Shown piece after piece: positions 8,398-17,105 of a stretch of DNA of 64,000 bases (positions are counted from its first letter, which is position 1; every line of letters begins with the position of its first letter). Position numbers and translations under genes: made by a program. This DNA is from CAYJLC01 sp044426345. Its GTDB lineage: Bacteria > Bacillota > Clostridia > Oscillospirales > Butyricicoccaceae. The notes beneath the pieces were generated by a model, which did not search any database, was not told the DNA's origin, and saw only the letters and a program-made list of their open reading frames with translations. The stretch covers positions 9,898 through 73,897 of the forward strand of contig JAWXUP010000007.1 of assembly GCA_044426345.1 (NCBI GenBank). Reading direction: 5' to 3'.

Positions 8398-10428
8398 ATG
8401 TTTATAAAAAAAATAAAAGGAACATATGGGATTTTTCGTGATGAGGAAATTTCGTTTAAAAATGGTCTGAATATCATCAAACGTGACAATGAGTGGGGCA
8501 AAACTACACTTATTTCACTCATTAAGGTTATGTTTTATGGAGTAAATACGTCCAAACGTGATAAAAAAGACTTTTTATCAGAAAAAACAAAATATACTAG
8601 CGACGTCAATTTCTCTGGCGAAATGTTTGTTGACTATGAAGGTCGCGAAGTTTTAGTAAATCGCTCGCAAGGTGCACGTTCTATGACGTTTGATGCGTAT
8701 TTTACAGAAAATAATCAAAAAACACCGTTTACTTCTAAGGATTTTGGGAAAAATATGCTTGGTGTATCCGAAGATGCTTACGCAAATAGTGCGTTAATCG
8801 AGGCGGACAATAGGCTTATTACGAAAAATTCAGATTTACTTGACCTAATTTTAGCGATGTCTACGACTGGAGATACATCAAAAAGTTTTGACAAGGCGAT
8901 GAAAACTTTAAAATCAAAAAAACAAATTTTGGCAAAATCTAGTGGTACTTTGAACGAAAATACTGAGCTTTTGCAAACGGTAGAAGGTCAATTGTTTTTG
9001 ACGACACAAACTGAGCAAGAATTGAAAAGTTTACTGGAAACGAAAACAAATGTTCAAGATTTGCTCGCAAAAAAACGCGAAAGCTACGAGGCAAAATACC
9101 GTGAAGTTTCATTGTCAAAGCTTGAGATGGTGGAACGTGCCAACATTATAAAAATCCAATCAGAACAAATATTAGAAGGATTAAAACCAGATTTTTTTGA
9201 AAAAGATGTGATTTTAGCTACAAAAAACGCAGTTGAACTTTTCGAGCAAACCGAACAGCTTGAATATGATTTGAGAATAGAGGTAAATCGCTTAGAACAA
9301 AAATCTGCACAGGACATTGAGCAGATTAATATTGATAGACAAGCTGAAATTAAGGAAAATTCGAAGGTAGAACTGAAAAAAATTCCTTTTGCTATTGCTA
9401 TAATTTTTGGTTTGTCAACATTTTTCACCATTTTCACTAATCTTGATTTAGGCGTTTATTCGCAGTATTCTACTTATATTTTGGGAGCAATAACTTTACT
9501 TGCGCTTATAATTTCTTTTAGTTCAAATAAAGACCACGGAGACGTTCATTTAAAATATGATGAAAAAATATTAAAACTTGAGCGTGAACTTGAAGATTTG
9601 AAGAAAAAACACGCTGATATAGCTTCGAAAATTGAAAAAGCTTTTCAAAATATGACAGAACACGCGAAAAATATTGGACTTTTCCACGCAAAAAGCAAAG
9701 AAGATGTACGTAAGCGTATTAATTTTACGCTTGATATAAATGAGCGATATCTTAAAGCTTTGGATTTTGAAAAAAATACACATGAAGATACTAATATCTA
9801 TAATATGGATAAGGTTCAGGCTTTTGAAAAAGAACTAGAAATTTTGCGTCGTGATTTAAATGAGTGCGAACGTACTTTTAATGAAATCAGCAGCGAAATT
9901 ATGAAAAATCAGCTAAAACTAGATGGAATTGCTCCGAAAAATCAGCTTTTGCATAAAAAAGAACAGATATCTAAGCAAATTGACGCTATAAATTATCAAA
10001 TTTCAAGCCTAGACATAGCTATTGAAACGCTGGATTTGGCAAATGAAAATTTAACCTCAAGGCTTTCACCGGAAATTTCTAAAATTGCCTCGCATTATTT
10101 CGCAATTTTGACAGAAAATAGATATAGTTCAGTGGTTTTGCAGTCTGATTTCGAAGCTTTTTGCAAAAATCCAGATAATTATAGTTTACTTTCTAAGCTT
10201 AAATTGTCAACGGGTACTCGAGAACAGCTATATTTTTCATTACGTCTGGCGATTTGTGATGTACTTTTAGATACACACTGTCCGATAATTTTAGACGACC
10301 CTTTTGCATTCTATGATGACCAAAGAATGGCAAAAGCACTCGATTTATTACGACAAATTGCCCAAAATAGACAGATAATATTGTTCACTTGCCACTCGCG
10401 AGAAGAAAAATATTTAGAGAATATTTAA
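8398..10428 (+). CDS. SbcC/YhaN-like AAA ATPase with coiled coils and a membrane hairpin
   Basis: 676-aa SMC-like ATPase partner of the upstream phosphoesterase. The N-terminal half-domain has the P-loop RDNEWGKTTL near residue 30; the usual first Gly is Arg. The middle is coiled coil, interrupted by two hydrophobic segments at about residues 330-350 and 358-375. The C-terminal half-domain has the signature LSTGTREQLYFSLR (near 603) and Walker B PIILDDPF (near 628). It is shorter than classical SbcC (about 1000 aa). The hydrophobic pair suggests membrane association. Confidence 0.88.
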   Translation: MFIKKIKGTYGIFRDEEISFKNGLNIIKRDNEWGKTTLISLIKVMFYGVNTSKRDKKDFLSEKTKYTSDVNFSGEMFVDYEGREVLVNRSQGARSMTFDAYFTENNQKTPFTSKDFGKNMLGVSEDAYANSALIEADNRLITKNSDLLDLILAMSTTGDTSKSFDKAMKTLKSKKQILAKSSGTLNENTELLQTVEGQLFLTTQTEQELKSLLETKTNVQDLLAKKRESYEAKYREVSLSKLEMVERANIIKIQSEQILEGLKPDFFEKDVILATKNAVELFEQTEQLEYDLRIEVNRLEQKSAQDIEQINIDRQAEIKENSKVELKKIPFAIAIIFGLSTFFTIFTNLDLGVYSQYSTYILGAITLLALIISFSSNKDHGDVHLKYDEKILKLERELEDLKKKHADIASKIEKAFQNMTEHAKNIGLFHAKSKEDVRKRINFTLDINERYLKALDFEKNTHEDTNIYNMDKVQAFEKELEILRRDLNECERTFNEISSEIMKNQLKLDGIAPKNQLLHKKEQISKQIDAINYQISSLDIAIETLDLANENLTSRLSPEISKIASHYFAILTENRYSSVVLQSDFEAFCKNPDNYSLLSKLKLSTGTREQLYFSLRLAICDVLLDTHCPIILDDPFAFYDDQRMAKALDLLRQIAQNRQIILFTCHSREEKYLENI

Positions 10429-10445
10429 AAATTTACAAAAAAACC

Positions 10446-10474
10446 TTGTATTAAACGTAAAAATATTATAAAAT
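10446..10474 (+). promoter_or_regulatory. Sigma-A-type promoter for the asp23-fakA operon
   Basis: TTGTAT at 10446-10451 and TAAAAT at 10469-10474 are separated by 17 bp, 40 bp upstream of the Asp23-family start. Confidence 0.6.
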
Positions 10475-10513
10475 ATAAGCAAAGAAACTAATTTTAAATA
10501 GGAGGTACTTTTT

Positions 10514-10879
10514 ATGAACGTAAAAAGCAAACTTGGAAATATATCTATTTCAACAGATGTAATTGCTTCAATTGCAGGTCACTCTGCTACAAAATGTTTC
10601 GGCGTTAAAGGTATGACTGTAAAAAATGTTACAGACGGTCTTTTTCATCTTCTAAAGAAAGAATCACAAAGTCGCGGAGTTGCTGTTTCAGAATGCGAAA
10701 ATGGTGGTATTGATATCGTTTTACACCTTGCGTGCCAATATGGTGTGAACATCAACGAAGTATGTAAATCAATCATTGGAGAAGTGCGTTACAGCGTAGA
10801 AAGTATGACTGGAATTGACGTTAACAATGTTGATATCTATGTTGAGTCTATTAAAACCGAAGAAATCGGAGGAGTATAA
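10514..10879 (+). CDS. Asp23/Gls24 family (DUF322) envelope-stress protein, YloU-like
   Basis: 121-aa alkaline-shock-like protein. GNISISTDVIASIAGHSATK and the GGIDIVLHLACQYGVNI segment are typical of the family. It begins with an AGGAGG site and ends 2 bp before a FakA/YloV-type gene, which is the standard Firmicutes yloU-yloV pairing. The exact biochemical role of YloU proteins is not settled. Confidence 0.92.
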   Translation: MNVKSKLGNISISTDVIASIAGHSATKCFGVKGMTVKNVTDGLFHLLKKESQSRGVAVSECENGGIDIVLHLACQYGVNINEVCKSIIGEVRYSVESMTGIDVNNVDIYVESIKTEEIGGV

Positions 10880-10881
10880 TT

Positions 10882-12528
10882 TTGTCTAATATTACTGGTG
10901 AACTCTATAGAAAAATGCTCATTGAGGGTGCGTTGTCAATAGAGGATATAAAAGAAACTGCAAATGAACTTAATGTTTTCCCTGTGCCAGATGGTGATAC
11001 AGGAACAAATATGGCCCTTACAATGTCATCAGGATTAAAAGCTATGAGTGAACTTTCAGAGCCAACTTTAAAAGTGGCTGTTGAAAAAACTGCATCTTCG
11101 CTTTTACGTGGTGCACGTGGTAATTCAGGTGTTATTTTATCGCTTTTATTCCGTGGTTTTGCAAAATACTTAAAAGAGTTAAATGAAGCTACTGGTCATG
11201 ATTTTGCATATTGTTTAAATGCTGGCGTTGAAACTGCTTATAGTGCGGTTATGAAACCTGCAGAGGGTACTATTTTAACCGTGTCACGTGTTTCTGCACA
11301 AGCTGCTGTTGATGCTGCTGATGAAAATCCAGAAATCACTGTTGCAGAAGTTTTTGAAGTGGTTTTAGAATCTGCAGAAATTGCACTTAAAGAAACTCAA
11401 TTCCAAAACCCTGTACTTGAAAAAGCTGGCGTTTTTGATGCTGGTGCATATGGTTATATTGAAATTTTAAAAGGTATGCAAAACGCATATTTAGGAAAAG
11501 AAATCGTTCGTGCAGAAAAAGTTGAAGTTGTTACGAATACTCAAGCTAGTTTTTCTGAAATCAATCCTGATGACATCAAATTTGCTTATTGTACTGAATT
11601 TATCGCGGCAAAAGAAGATCCACGTCGTTCTATTTCAAAACTTCAAGCTATTTTAGATTCAATTGGTGATAGTATCGTTGTAGTTGACGATGATGAAATT
11701 GTAAAAGTTCACGTTCACACTAACGAACCTAATATCGCACTTGGCGAAGGACTAAAATTTGGTCCACTTCTTACTGTAAAAATCGAAAATATGAGAGAAC
11801 AGCACTCAACTAAAATGGTAGAAGAGGCTGCTGCGTTCACTCCTGTTATGGAAATAGCACCAAATGACAAAGCTTATGGTTTTGTTGCAATTTCAGCTGG
11901 GGACGGACTTGCTGATGTATTTTCTGATTTAGGTGTAGATGCAGTGGTTCGTGGTGGTCAAACAATGAATCCATCAACTGATGATATCGTTCGTGCTGCA
12001 AATTCAGTGCCAGCTGAAACAGTATTTGTTCTTCCGAATAATAAAAATATTATTATGGCGGCTGAACAAGCGTCTTTAATTTGCGAAACTAAGAAAATCA
12101 TTGTAATTCCAACAAAAACAATCCCACAAGGAATTACAGCTATGCTTAATTTTGAAGAGTCTGAAGATGCGCAAGAAATTGCAAAAGTTATGACTGATAG
12201 CATTTCGCTTGTTAAATCAGGTCAAATTACTTATGCTGCTAGAAATTCTGACTTTGATGGTAAAAAAATCAAAGAAGGCGAATATTTAGCACTTTTTGAA
12301 GGTAAATTAAACTCAAATAGTAAAAAACTTGAGTCTGTAGTGACAAAACTTGCGAGAGAAATGGTTAATAAAGAAAGTCAATTCGTAACTATTATTTACG
12401 GTGAAGAAACTACTGAAGACCAAGCACAAGAATTAACTTCAATCTTTGAAAAATTAAATCCAAGCGTGGAAATAACTCTTATAAACGGTGGTCAACCTGT
12501 TTATTATTACATTATTTCTGTTGAGTAA
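10882..12528 (+). CDS. fakA: DAK2/DhaL-domain fatty acid kinase catalytic subunit, FakA/YloV-like
   Basis: 548-aa kinase subunit that, with a DegV-family FakB, phosphorylates fatty acids for phospholipid synthesis. The N-terminal DhaL fold has NVFPVPDGDTGTNM (residues 28-41; Asp residues bind Mg-ADP) and LLRGARGNSGVIL. The C-terminal part has the FakA-type domains (for example KVHVHTNEPNIALGEGLKFG near residue 275). The start is TTG at 10882-10884, fixed by GGAGGAG at the end of the preceding gene. No fakB is visible in the window. Confidence 0.9.
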   Translation: MSNITGELYRKMLIEGALSIEDIKETANELNVFPVPDGDTGTNMALTMSSGLKAMSELSEPTLKVAVEKTASSLLRGARGNSGVILSLLFRGFAKYLKELNEATGHDFAYCLNAGVETAYSAVMKPAEGTILTVSRVSAQAAVDAADENPEITVAEVFEVVLESAEIALKETQFQNPVLEKAGVFDAGAYGYIEILKGMQNAYLGKEIVRAEKVEVVTNTQASFSEINPDDIKFAYCTEFIAAKEDPRRSISKLQAILDSIGDSIVVVDDDEIVKVHVHTNEPNIALGEGLKFGPLLTVKIENMREQHSTKMVEEAAAFTPVMEIAPNDKAYGFVAISAGDGLADVFSDLGVDAVVRGGQTMNPSTDDIVRAANSVPAETVFVLPNNKNIIMAAEQASLICETKKIIVIPTKTIPQGITAMLNFEESEDAQEIAKVMTDSISLVKSGQITYAARNSDFDGKKIKEGEYLALFEGKLNSNSKKLESVVTKLAREMVNKESQFVTIIYGEETTEDQAQELTSIFEKLNPSVEITLINGGQPVYYYIISVE

Positions 12529-12535
12529 AAAATTT

Positions 12536-12565
12536 AACCACTATCTTAGGATAGTGGTTTTATTT
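12536..12565 (+). terminator. Rho-independent terminator after fakA
   Basis: A 10-bp perfect stem (AACCACTATC at 12536-12545, GATAGTGGTT at 12550-12559, loop TTAG) is followed by TTATTTTG, 8 bp after the fakA stop. Confidence 0.9.
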
Positions 12566-12811
12566 TGTGTAAATATTATTTGTGCAGATTTTTTATACGG
12601 TGGGAGCAAGCCCCCACCCTACAGTATGCATTGTTTTTTAAATAGTGCTAGCTCCCTCCGTCAAAATCAAAGATTTTGCCACCTCCCTCGGAGAGGGAGG
12701 CTTTTTTCTTTGGCTCCTTCTTCGAGGGAGCTGTCACCGAAGTGACTGAGGGAGTTTGCACCGTATTTATTACACGGCACGGGCGACCAATGATCGCCCC
12801 TACAGGGTGCA
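12566..12811. repeat. Short palindromic repeats between fakA and a type I element
   Basis: Three kinds of palindrome lie in this non-coding gap. 12597-12634 has arms GTGGG...CCCAC and ends in a CCCTAC/GTATGCATTG tail. 12651-12754 is a compound inverted repeat built from GCTCCCTC and GAGGGAG arms, with two further hairpins inside. 12773-12811 is a GGGCGA...TCGCCC palindrome followed by CTACAGGGTGCATT. The first and third belong to the GTAGGG...CCGT family seen across the window. Confidence 0.85.
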
Positions 12812-13180
12812 TTATTTTCACGTATAAATAAATTTATAACACCGTATCAAACGTGCGTGGCACGAATAACGTAAGTTCAAGCACCGAAATAGGCAACTAC
12901 GTGGTCGAGAAAATTTATCTATTCCACAGCATAAGCGATAGCGAGTTGGAGTACGAGTGGTTAGGCGAACGGATGCCGGATTGCGTACAATAAATAAAAA
13001 CACCACGCCCCAGATTTTGATAAATCTTTTCGCAAAAAGATTTCGTCTTTTGGATACTTTGGGACGTCCCAAAGTATCAGCCACGCGGCGAGCGAACTGC
13101 CGAGAAAAAGGTAGCACTAGCTGTAAATTGCAGAGGCACAAAATAATAAATTTGCATATAAAACAGAAAAAACAACAAAG
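12812..13180 (-). repeat. Dispersed element, type I, copy 1
   Basis: Non-coding element of about 370 bp. Read on the minus strand it starts directly at the GH3 gene stop. The shared core contains the 26-bp perfect palindrome at 13053-13078 (centre TTTGGGACGTCCCAAA) and a hairpin AAATCTTTTTGCGAAAAGATTT-like stem at 13023-13042. The type I distal arm follows (about 12830-13005), with motifs such as CGTGCCACGCACG and GCAATCCGGCATCCG. It ends against the palindrome at 12773-12811. The minus frame through it is open, but copies differ mostly by amino-acid-changing substitutions, so coding is unlikely. Confidence 0.85.
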
Positions 13181-13181
13181 C

Positions 13182-14384
13182 TTACAACAAACCTTTTTCG
13201 ATTTTAAGCGATAAAATCCTATAAACGCTGTCATTTATCGTATCAATAGAGATTTCGCCGGTTTCAACTGCAGTTTTAACGGCATTGTACTGCAAATCTA
13301 GGTCTGAAGGAACTAAAATTATGTCAATGCCAGCATTTATTGCCATTACTGCGGATTGTTCTACGCCATAAACCTTGGTTATTGCTTGCATATCGAATGC
13401 ATCGCTTATAGCAACTCCATCGAAAGCTAAATCTTCGCGTAAAAGGTTGATAATTTCTTCATTAAGTGTGGCTGGAATATCATTTCCTGTTACATTAGGC
13501 ACGCTGATATGACCTACCATTATAAAATCTACGCTACTCTCAATTGCAGATTTAAAAGGTAAAAATTCTACAGTTTGAAGTCTTTCTAAATCGTGGTTAA
13601 CAGAAACTGCTCCAAAGTGGCTATCGGCATATGTATCACCGTGACCTGGAAAATGTTTTGCTGCAGCACTCACTCCTGTTTTTTCCATAGCTAATACAAA
13701 AGCTGACACCATTTTTGATGATAATAAAGCGTCACTTGAGAATGCTCTATTACCTATAATTGTATTTTTCGAATTCGTGTTAACATCTGCAACAGGTGCG
13801 AAATTCACGTTTATTCCTAGTTCTAGAAGTTCCTCGCCCATAACAGATGCCGAATATACAACCTCTTCTATGGTTGTTAATTTTGAGGCGTTCGGAAATC
13901 TTTCGTGTTGAATTTTACTATACGCCAATCGCGATACGGTTCCACCTTCTTCGTCAATGCCGATAAAAAGAGGAATTTGTGATAAATCTTGCAAATCACT
14001 AGTTAATTTTTGCGTTTGCTCGACAGTATCAAGGTTTTCTGCGAATAAAATCACTCCACCGATATGATATTGTGCAATTTTTTCTGTAATTTCATCATTT
14101 ACTTGCAAAATTTCTTGTCCGTTTAAATCTTTTCTAAATGCAGGCATAAAAAGTTGCCCAATTTTTTCATCTAAAGACATATTATTTAGCATTTCTTGTA
14201 CTAAATCTGGTTCTTCTATAATTATTTCTTCTATTTCTGGTATGATTTGAATGGTTTCATCAATTTTTTCTACTATTTCGACTTTTTCATCTATCACAAT
14301 ATTTTCATCCTCTGTTTCGACAGTTGCGACACAACCACTTAATATAAAAATGAAACTAACAATTAAAACAGCGATTTTTCTCAT
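13182..14384 (-). CDS. Glycoside hydrolase family 3 lipoprotein, NagZ-like beta-N-acetylhexosaminidase
   Basis: 400-aa secreted lipoprotein with a signal peptide and lipobox (FIFILSGC, Cys18), an acidic linker to about residue 60, then a single GH3 domain. IGIDEEGGTVSRL (near 121) and the NagZ motif KHFPGHGDTYADSH (near 243) are present. SDAFDMQAI (near 327) supplies the nucleophile Asp. It probably releases N-acetylglucosamine from muropeptides at the cell surface. AAGGAG precedes the ATG. The stop abuts a type I repeat element, and the gene has its own promoter. Confidence 0.93.
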   Translation of the reverse strand: MRKIAVLIVSFIFILSGCVATVETEDENIVIDEKVEIVEKIDETIQIIPEIEEIIIEEPDLVQEMLNNMSLDEKIGQLFMPAFRKDLNGQEILQVNDEITEKIAQYHIGGVILFAENLDTVEQTQKLTSDLQDLSQIPLFIGIDEEGGTVSRLAYSKIQHERFPNASKLTTIEEVVYSASVMGEELLELGINVNFAPVADVNTNSKNTIIGNRAFSSDALLSSKMVSAFVLAMEKTGVSAAAKHFPGHGDTYADSHFGAVSVNHDLERLQTVEFLPFKSAIESSVDFIMVGHISVPNVTGNDIPATLNEEIINLLREDLAFDGVAISDAFDMQAITKVYGVEQSAVMAINAGIDIILVPSDLDLQYNAVKTAVETGEISIDTINDSVYRILSLKIEKGLL

Positions 14385-14417
14385 AAATTTCTCCTTAAAT
14401 TGTTCTTTACTAAGTAT

Positions 14418-14446
14418 ATTTTATCACAAAAACTTGAAAAATGCAA
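14418..14446 (-). promoter_or_regulatory. Promoter of the GH3 lipoprotein gene
   Basis: On the minus strand TTGCAT (14441-14446) and TAAAAT (14418-14423) are separated by 17 bp, with a TG one base before the -10 (TGATAAAAT). Confidence 0.65.
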
Positions 14447-14471
14447 AAAAAGAAAGCCTTTTCAGACTTTC
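14443..14471 (-). terminator. Terminator of the thioesterase gene
   Basis: On the minus strand GAAAGTC-TGAAAA-GGCTTTC is followed by a run of seven T, 13 bp after the stop of the FlK-like gene. Its T-tract runs into the GH3 promoter. Confidence 0.75.
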
Positions 14472-14483
14472 TCTAGATTTGTA

Positions 14484-14870
14484 TTAAACAGTACCTTTTG
14501 CTTTTGCACGAGTTTGAAATTTTTCTTTGTTTACGATAGCTCTAGTGTGAGTTCCTTCGCCAATTTTACCTTGATCGTCAAATGCTTGTACTTTAAAAGT
14601 AAGAATTTTTCCGTCAACTTCGGTAAGTTCAGACACAAATTTCACGTTCATACCAAGTGGTGTTGGAGAAATGTGCGTTACATTAACCAAAATCCCAACC
14701 GTTACATTGCCTTCGCCGATTTCTTGTGCTACACATAAGCTAGAAGTTTGCTCCATTTTTGCTATCATAAAAGGCGTTGCTAAAACGTCAACTTCACCAC
14801 TACCCATTGATGATGCTAACATATGTTCTTCAACACAAATTTTTTGTTCGAATGTCATTCCAATTTTCAT
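14484..14870 (-). CDS. FlK-like hotdog-fold acyl-CoA thioesterase
   Basis: 128-aa hotdog protein resembling fluoroacetyl-CoA thioesterase. Candidate catalytic residues are visible in LATPFMIAKMEQTS (Thr, Glu) and VTHISPTPLGM (His), equivalent to the Thr/Glu/His of FlK. The frame opens at 14882. The ATG at 14870 is preferred because GGAGG lies at the correct distance. The substrate is unknown; most clostridial homologues are not fluoroacetyl-CoA specific. Confidence 0.85.
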   Translation of the reverse strand: MKIGMTFEQKICVEEHMLASSMGSGEVDVLATPFMIAKMEQTSSLCVAQEIGEGNVTVGILVNVTHISPTPLGMNVKFVSELTEVDGKILTFKVQAFDDQGKIGEGTHTRAIVNKEKFQTRAKAKGTV

Positions 14871-14929
14871 AATGTCCTCCATAGTTTTAATATCTTATAG
14901 GTTACATTGAAAAAGGCTTTTTGTCAAGT

Positions 14930-15295
14930 TTAAGTTTTGTCTCCTGACCTGAAAATTATTGACATTATAAATCCAAAAAATATCGATGCTGTAATACCAC
15001 CAGCTGCTGCAGTGACACCACCAGTCAAAACTCCTAGCAAACCATCACTTTCAACGGCTTTTTCAACTCCTTTTGCAAGAGAATATCCAAATCCCAAAAG
15101 AGGAACTGTAGCACCTGCACCAGCAAAATCCACCAATTTTTCATAAATACCAACTGCGGTTAAAACAACGCCTAATGATACGTAAGTCACCAAAATCCTC
15201 GCTGGAGTAAGCTTGGTTTTATCTATCAAAATCTGCGATATGCCACAAATCAATCCACCGACTATAAAAGCTTTCAAAACTGCAAAAAAATCCAT
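14930..15295 (-). CDS. spoVAE: Stage V sporulation protein AE (SpoVAEb)
   Basis: 121-aa membrane protein with about four hydrophobic segments (FFAVLKAFIVGGLICGISQ..., AGAGATVPLLGFGYSLAKG). SpoVA proteins form the dipicolinic-acid channel of the spore inner membrane. It follows spoVAD by 8 bp, with TAGGAGAAAAT as the binding site. The order spoVAC-spoVAD-spoVAE is the minimal clostridial set. Confidence 0.95.
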   Translation of the reverse strand: MDFFAVLKAFIVGGLICGISQILIDKTKLTPARILVTYVSLGVVLTAVGIYEKLVDFAGAGATVPLLGFGYSLAKGVEKAVESDGLLGVLTGGVTAAAGGITASIFFGFIMSIIFRSGDKT

Positions 15296-15303
15296 ATTTT
15301 CTC

Positions 15304-16317
15304 CTAATCTATCTTAATGTTCACAAGGTGGCAAATTGCCGGTATTGTTTCGCCTTGCAAACTTGATGTTGTACTCAAAAGTGCTCCTGTAGCTGCAAAA
15401 ATTACGTTTTTATACGTGCGATTTTCCATATTTTTTAAAATATACGAACAAAGTACGCTAGCAGAACATCCACACCCAGAACCTCCAGCGTGAGCATCTT
15501 GCGTATCATCAAAAATCATTTTTCCACAGTCTGTGTAATTTTCTGTGAGGTCAACTTGGTCTTTTTCAAATAATTTTTTGAGCAAATTTGCACCAATTTT
15601 ACCCAAGTCACCTGTAACAATTAAGTCATAATCAGATGGCTTAGTGCTAGTGTCTACAAAAAAGTTTGACAGTGTGTCATAAGCCGCTGGTGCCATTGCT
15701 GCACCCATATTATTTGCATCTTTTATGCCCCAATCTACTATTTTTCCAGTTGTGGCATATGCAATATACGGTTTCTCGTGGTTGTGATTGCCCAAAATAA
15801 TAGCACCTGACCCTGTAACCGTCCACTGTGAAGTTTGCGGACGTTGACCACCATATTCTAGTGGGAAACGGTATTGACGCTCTGCAGAGCAAAAATGCGA
15901 TGATGTAATAGCAACTGAACAATTAGAGTAACCTCCGTCAATCGTCATTGCAGATAAAATCAAGCTTTCTGCCATATTTGAGCACGCACCATAAATCCCT
16001 ATATAAGGAATATCGTCAGAGCGATGTGCAAACGATGAAACCGTGCATTGATTTATTAAATCTCCAGCAAAAATAAATGAAATTTGTGATTTTTTTACTT
16101 TTCCTTTAAAAATAGCCTTATCAAGTACAACTTTTTGCATTTCACTCTCTGCTTTTTCCCAGCTGGATTGTCCGAAAGACGTATCAACTTCAATTATATC
16201 AAAAAATTCCGAAAGAGGTCCTTCTGCCTCTTTTTTTGACCCAACCGAGGCATAGCCAATAATTGAAGGTGGTGTCTCAAATTCTACTGTATATTTCCCA
16301 ATTCGCTTGCAATTCAT
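15304..16317 (-). CDS. spoVAD: Stage V sporulation protein AD (SpoVAD)
   Basis: Soluble thiolase/ketoacyl-synthase-fold member of the SpoVA complex that binds dipicolinic acid. About 337 aa, with IGIYGACSNMAESLILSAM (near residue 120), CSAERQYRFPLEYGGQRPQTSQWTVTG-type sequence and DAHAGGSGCGCSASV near the C-terminus. The frame extends to 16332. The ATG at 16317 (MNCKRIGKY) is chosen because GGAGGTTAA, the end of spoVAC, forms its ribosome binding site, giving tight coupling. Confidence 0.95.
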   Translation of the reverse strand: MNCKRIGKYTVEFETPPSIIGYASVGSKKEAEGPLSEFFDIIEVDTSFGQSSWEKAESEMQKVVLDKAIFKGKVKKSQISFIFAGDLINQCTVSSFAHRSDDIPYIGIYGACSNMAESLILSAMTIDGGYSNCSVAITSSHFCSAERQYRFPLEYGGQRPQTSQWTVTGSGAIILGNHNHEKPYIAYATTGKIVDWGIKDANNMGAAMAPAAYDTLSNFFVDTSTKPSDYDLIVTGDLGKIGANLLKKLFEKDQVDLTENYTDCGKMIFDDTQDAHAGGSGCGCSASVLCSYILKNMENRTYKNVIFAATGALLSTTSSLQGETIPAICHLVNIKID

Positions 16318-16321
16318 TAAA

Positions 16322-16756
16322 TTAACCTCCAAAAAGTACTAAAATTAGTCCATAAATAACCGAAGTGGATATTCCGTAAACTAAAACTGGTCCTGCGATT
16401 ACAAACATCTTTGCACCTATACCTAAGATGTAACCTTCGGGTTTAAATTCCATTGCGGCGGCAACTATTGAATTCGCAAAACCTGTTATCGGAACTATCG
16501 TGCCTGCTCCTGCAATTTTGGCAATTTTATCGTATAATTTAAGGCCTGTGAGTAGAGTTCCTATGAAAATTAAAATTATAGGCATAATAGTTTTTGCATC
16601 AGTAGATGTTAATCCAGTATCTAGCAATAATTCTAAAATAATTTGACCAATTGCACAAATTGCTCCACCGAAAAGAAATGCCATAATCGTATCTTTAATA
16701 ATTGGTGAATTTTTCGATTCAGACTTCACTAATTCTTCATATTCTTTGTTTATCAT
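16322..16756 (-). CDS. spoVAC: Stage V sporulation protein AC (SpoVAC)
   Basis: 144-aa membrane protein, first gene of the spoVA operon. It has a hydrophilic start (MINKEYEELVKSE), then four hydrophobic segments with FLFGGAICAIGQ and AGAGTIVPITGFANSIV, typical of the SpoVAC/AEb family. CGGAGATG lies upstream of the ATG. Forespore (sigma-G) expression is expected from the family, but I could not identify a convincing sigma-G promoter. Confidence 0.95.
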   Translation of the reverse strand: MINKEYEELVKSESKNSPIIKDTIMAFLFGGAICAIGQIILELLLDTGLTSTDAKTIMPIILIFIGTLLTGLKLYDKIAKIAGAGTIVPITGFANSIVAAAMEFKPEGYILGIGAKMFVIAGPVLVYGISTSVIYGLILVLFGG

Positions 16757-17023
16757 ATAATCATCTCCGTTTGTGTGTTTTAAATATTTTTTGCGTAAAT
16801 TATTAAAATATACACAAAATACAAATTAAAAATATATTTACAAATTTTGAATTTAGTAGTATAATAAAAGTAATATCTAAAATTTATGAGATATTTTTTA
16901 GCAATATTAGACAAAACATATATTTATTTTTCATAAAAATCAAATAAATATAAAATTTTTTATTTAGTAAAATATAATATATAATGAAGTCTAAAAACTC
17001 TTAAATACTGTATATTTTATCAA
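16757..17023. other. AT-rich divergent intergenic region, no gene seen
   Basis: About 270 bp of very AT-rich DNA between the divergent spoVA operon and the activase gene. It must hold the spoVA promoter on the minus strand. A weak AT-only hairpin (AATATCT...AGATATT followed by T) lies near 16874-16898. No open frame of note and no recognised RNA. Confidence 0.5.
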
Positions 17024-17052
17024 TTGCAGTTTATTTATTAAAAGCGTATAAT
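17024..17052 (+). promoter_or_regulatory. Promoter of the activase fusion gene
   Basis: TTGCAG (17024-17029) and TATAAT (17047-17052) are separated by exactly 17 bp, 54 bp before the ATG. GGGAGAAGG forms the binding site. Confidence 0.75.
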
Positions 17053-17105
17053 ATATAGTAGATGATACTAATTACTATTAAGCAAAACTGGGAGAAGGAT
17101 TTTTT

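Noticed and set aside
12840..12990. tRNA-like string in the type I distal arm (GAGTACGAGTGGTTAGGCGAACGG)
   Set aside because: No acceptor stem, no anticodon arm in the right place and no TTCRANYC T-loop. It resembles a tRNA only locally.
12818..13234. Open frame of 138 codons on the minus strand, with similar frames at 51498-51782 and 58345-58686, sharing ADTLGRPKVSKRRNLF
   Set aside because: The frames lie inside type I elements and lack ribosome binding sites. Differences between copies are mostly amino-acid changing, and the start positions differ. They look like by-products of a conserved DNA/RNA structure.
16757..16900. Sigma-G promoter for the spoVA operon
   Set aside because: GTATA-like -35 candidates exist, but no -10 matching CATNNTA at the right distance could be found by eye.
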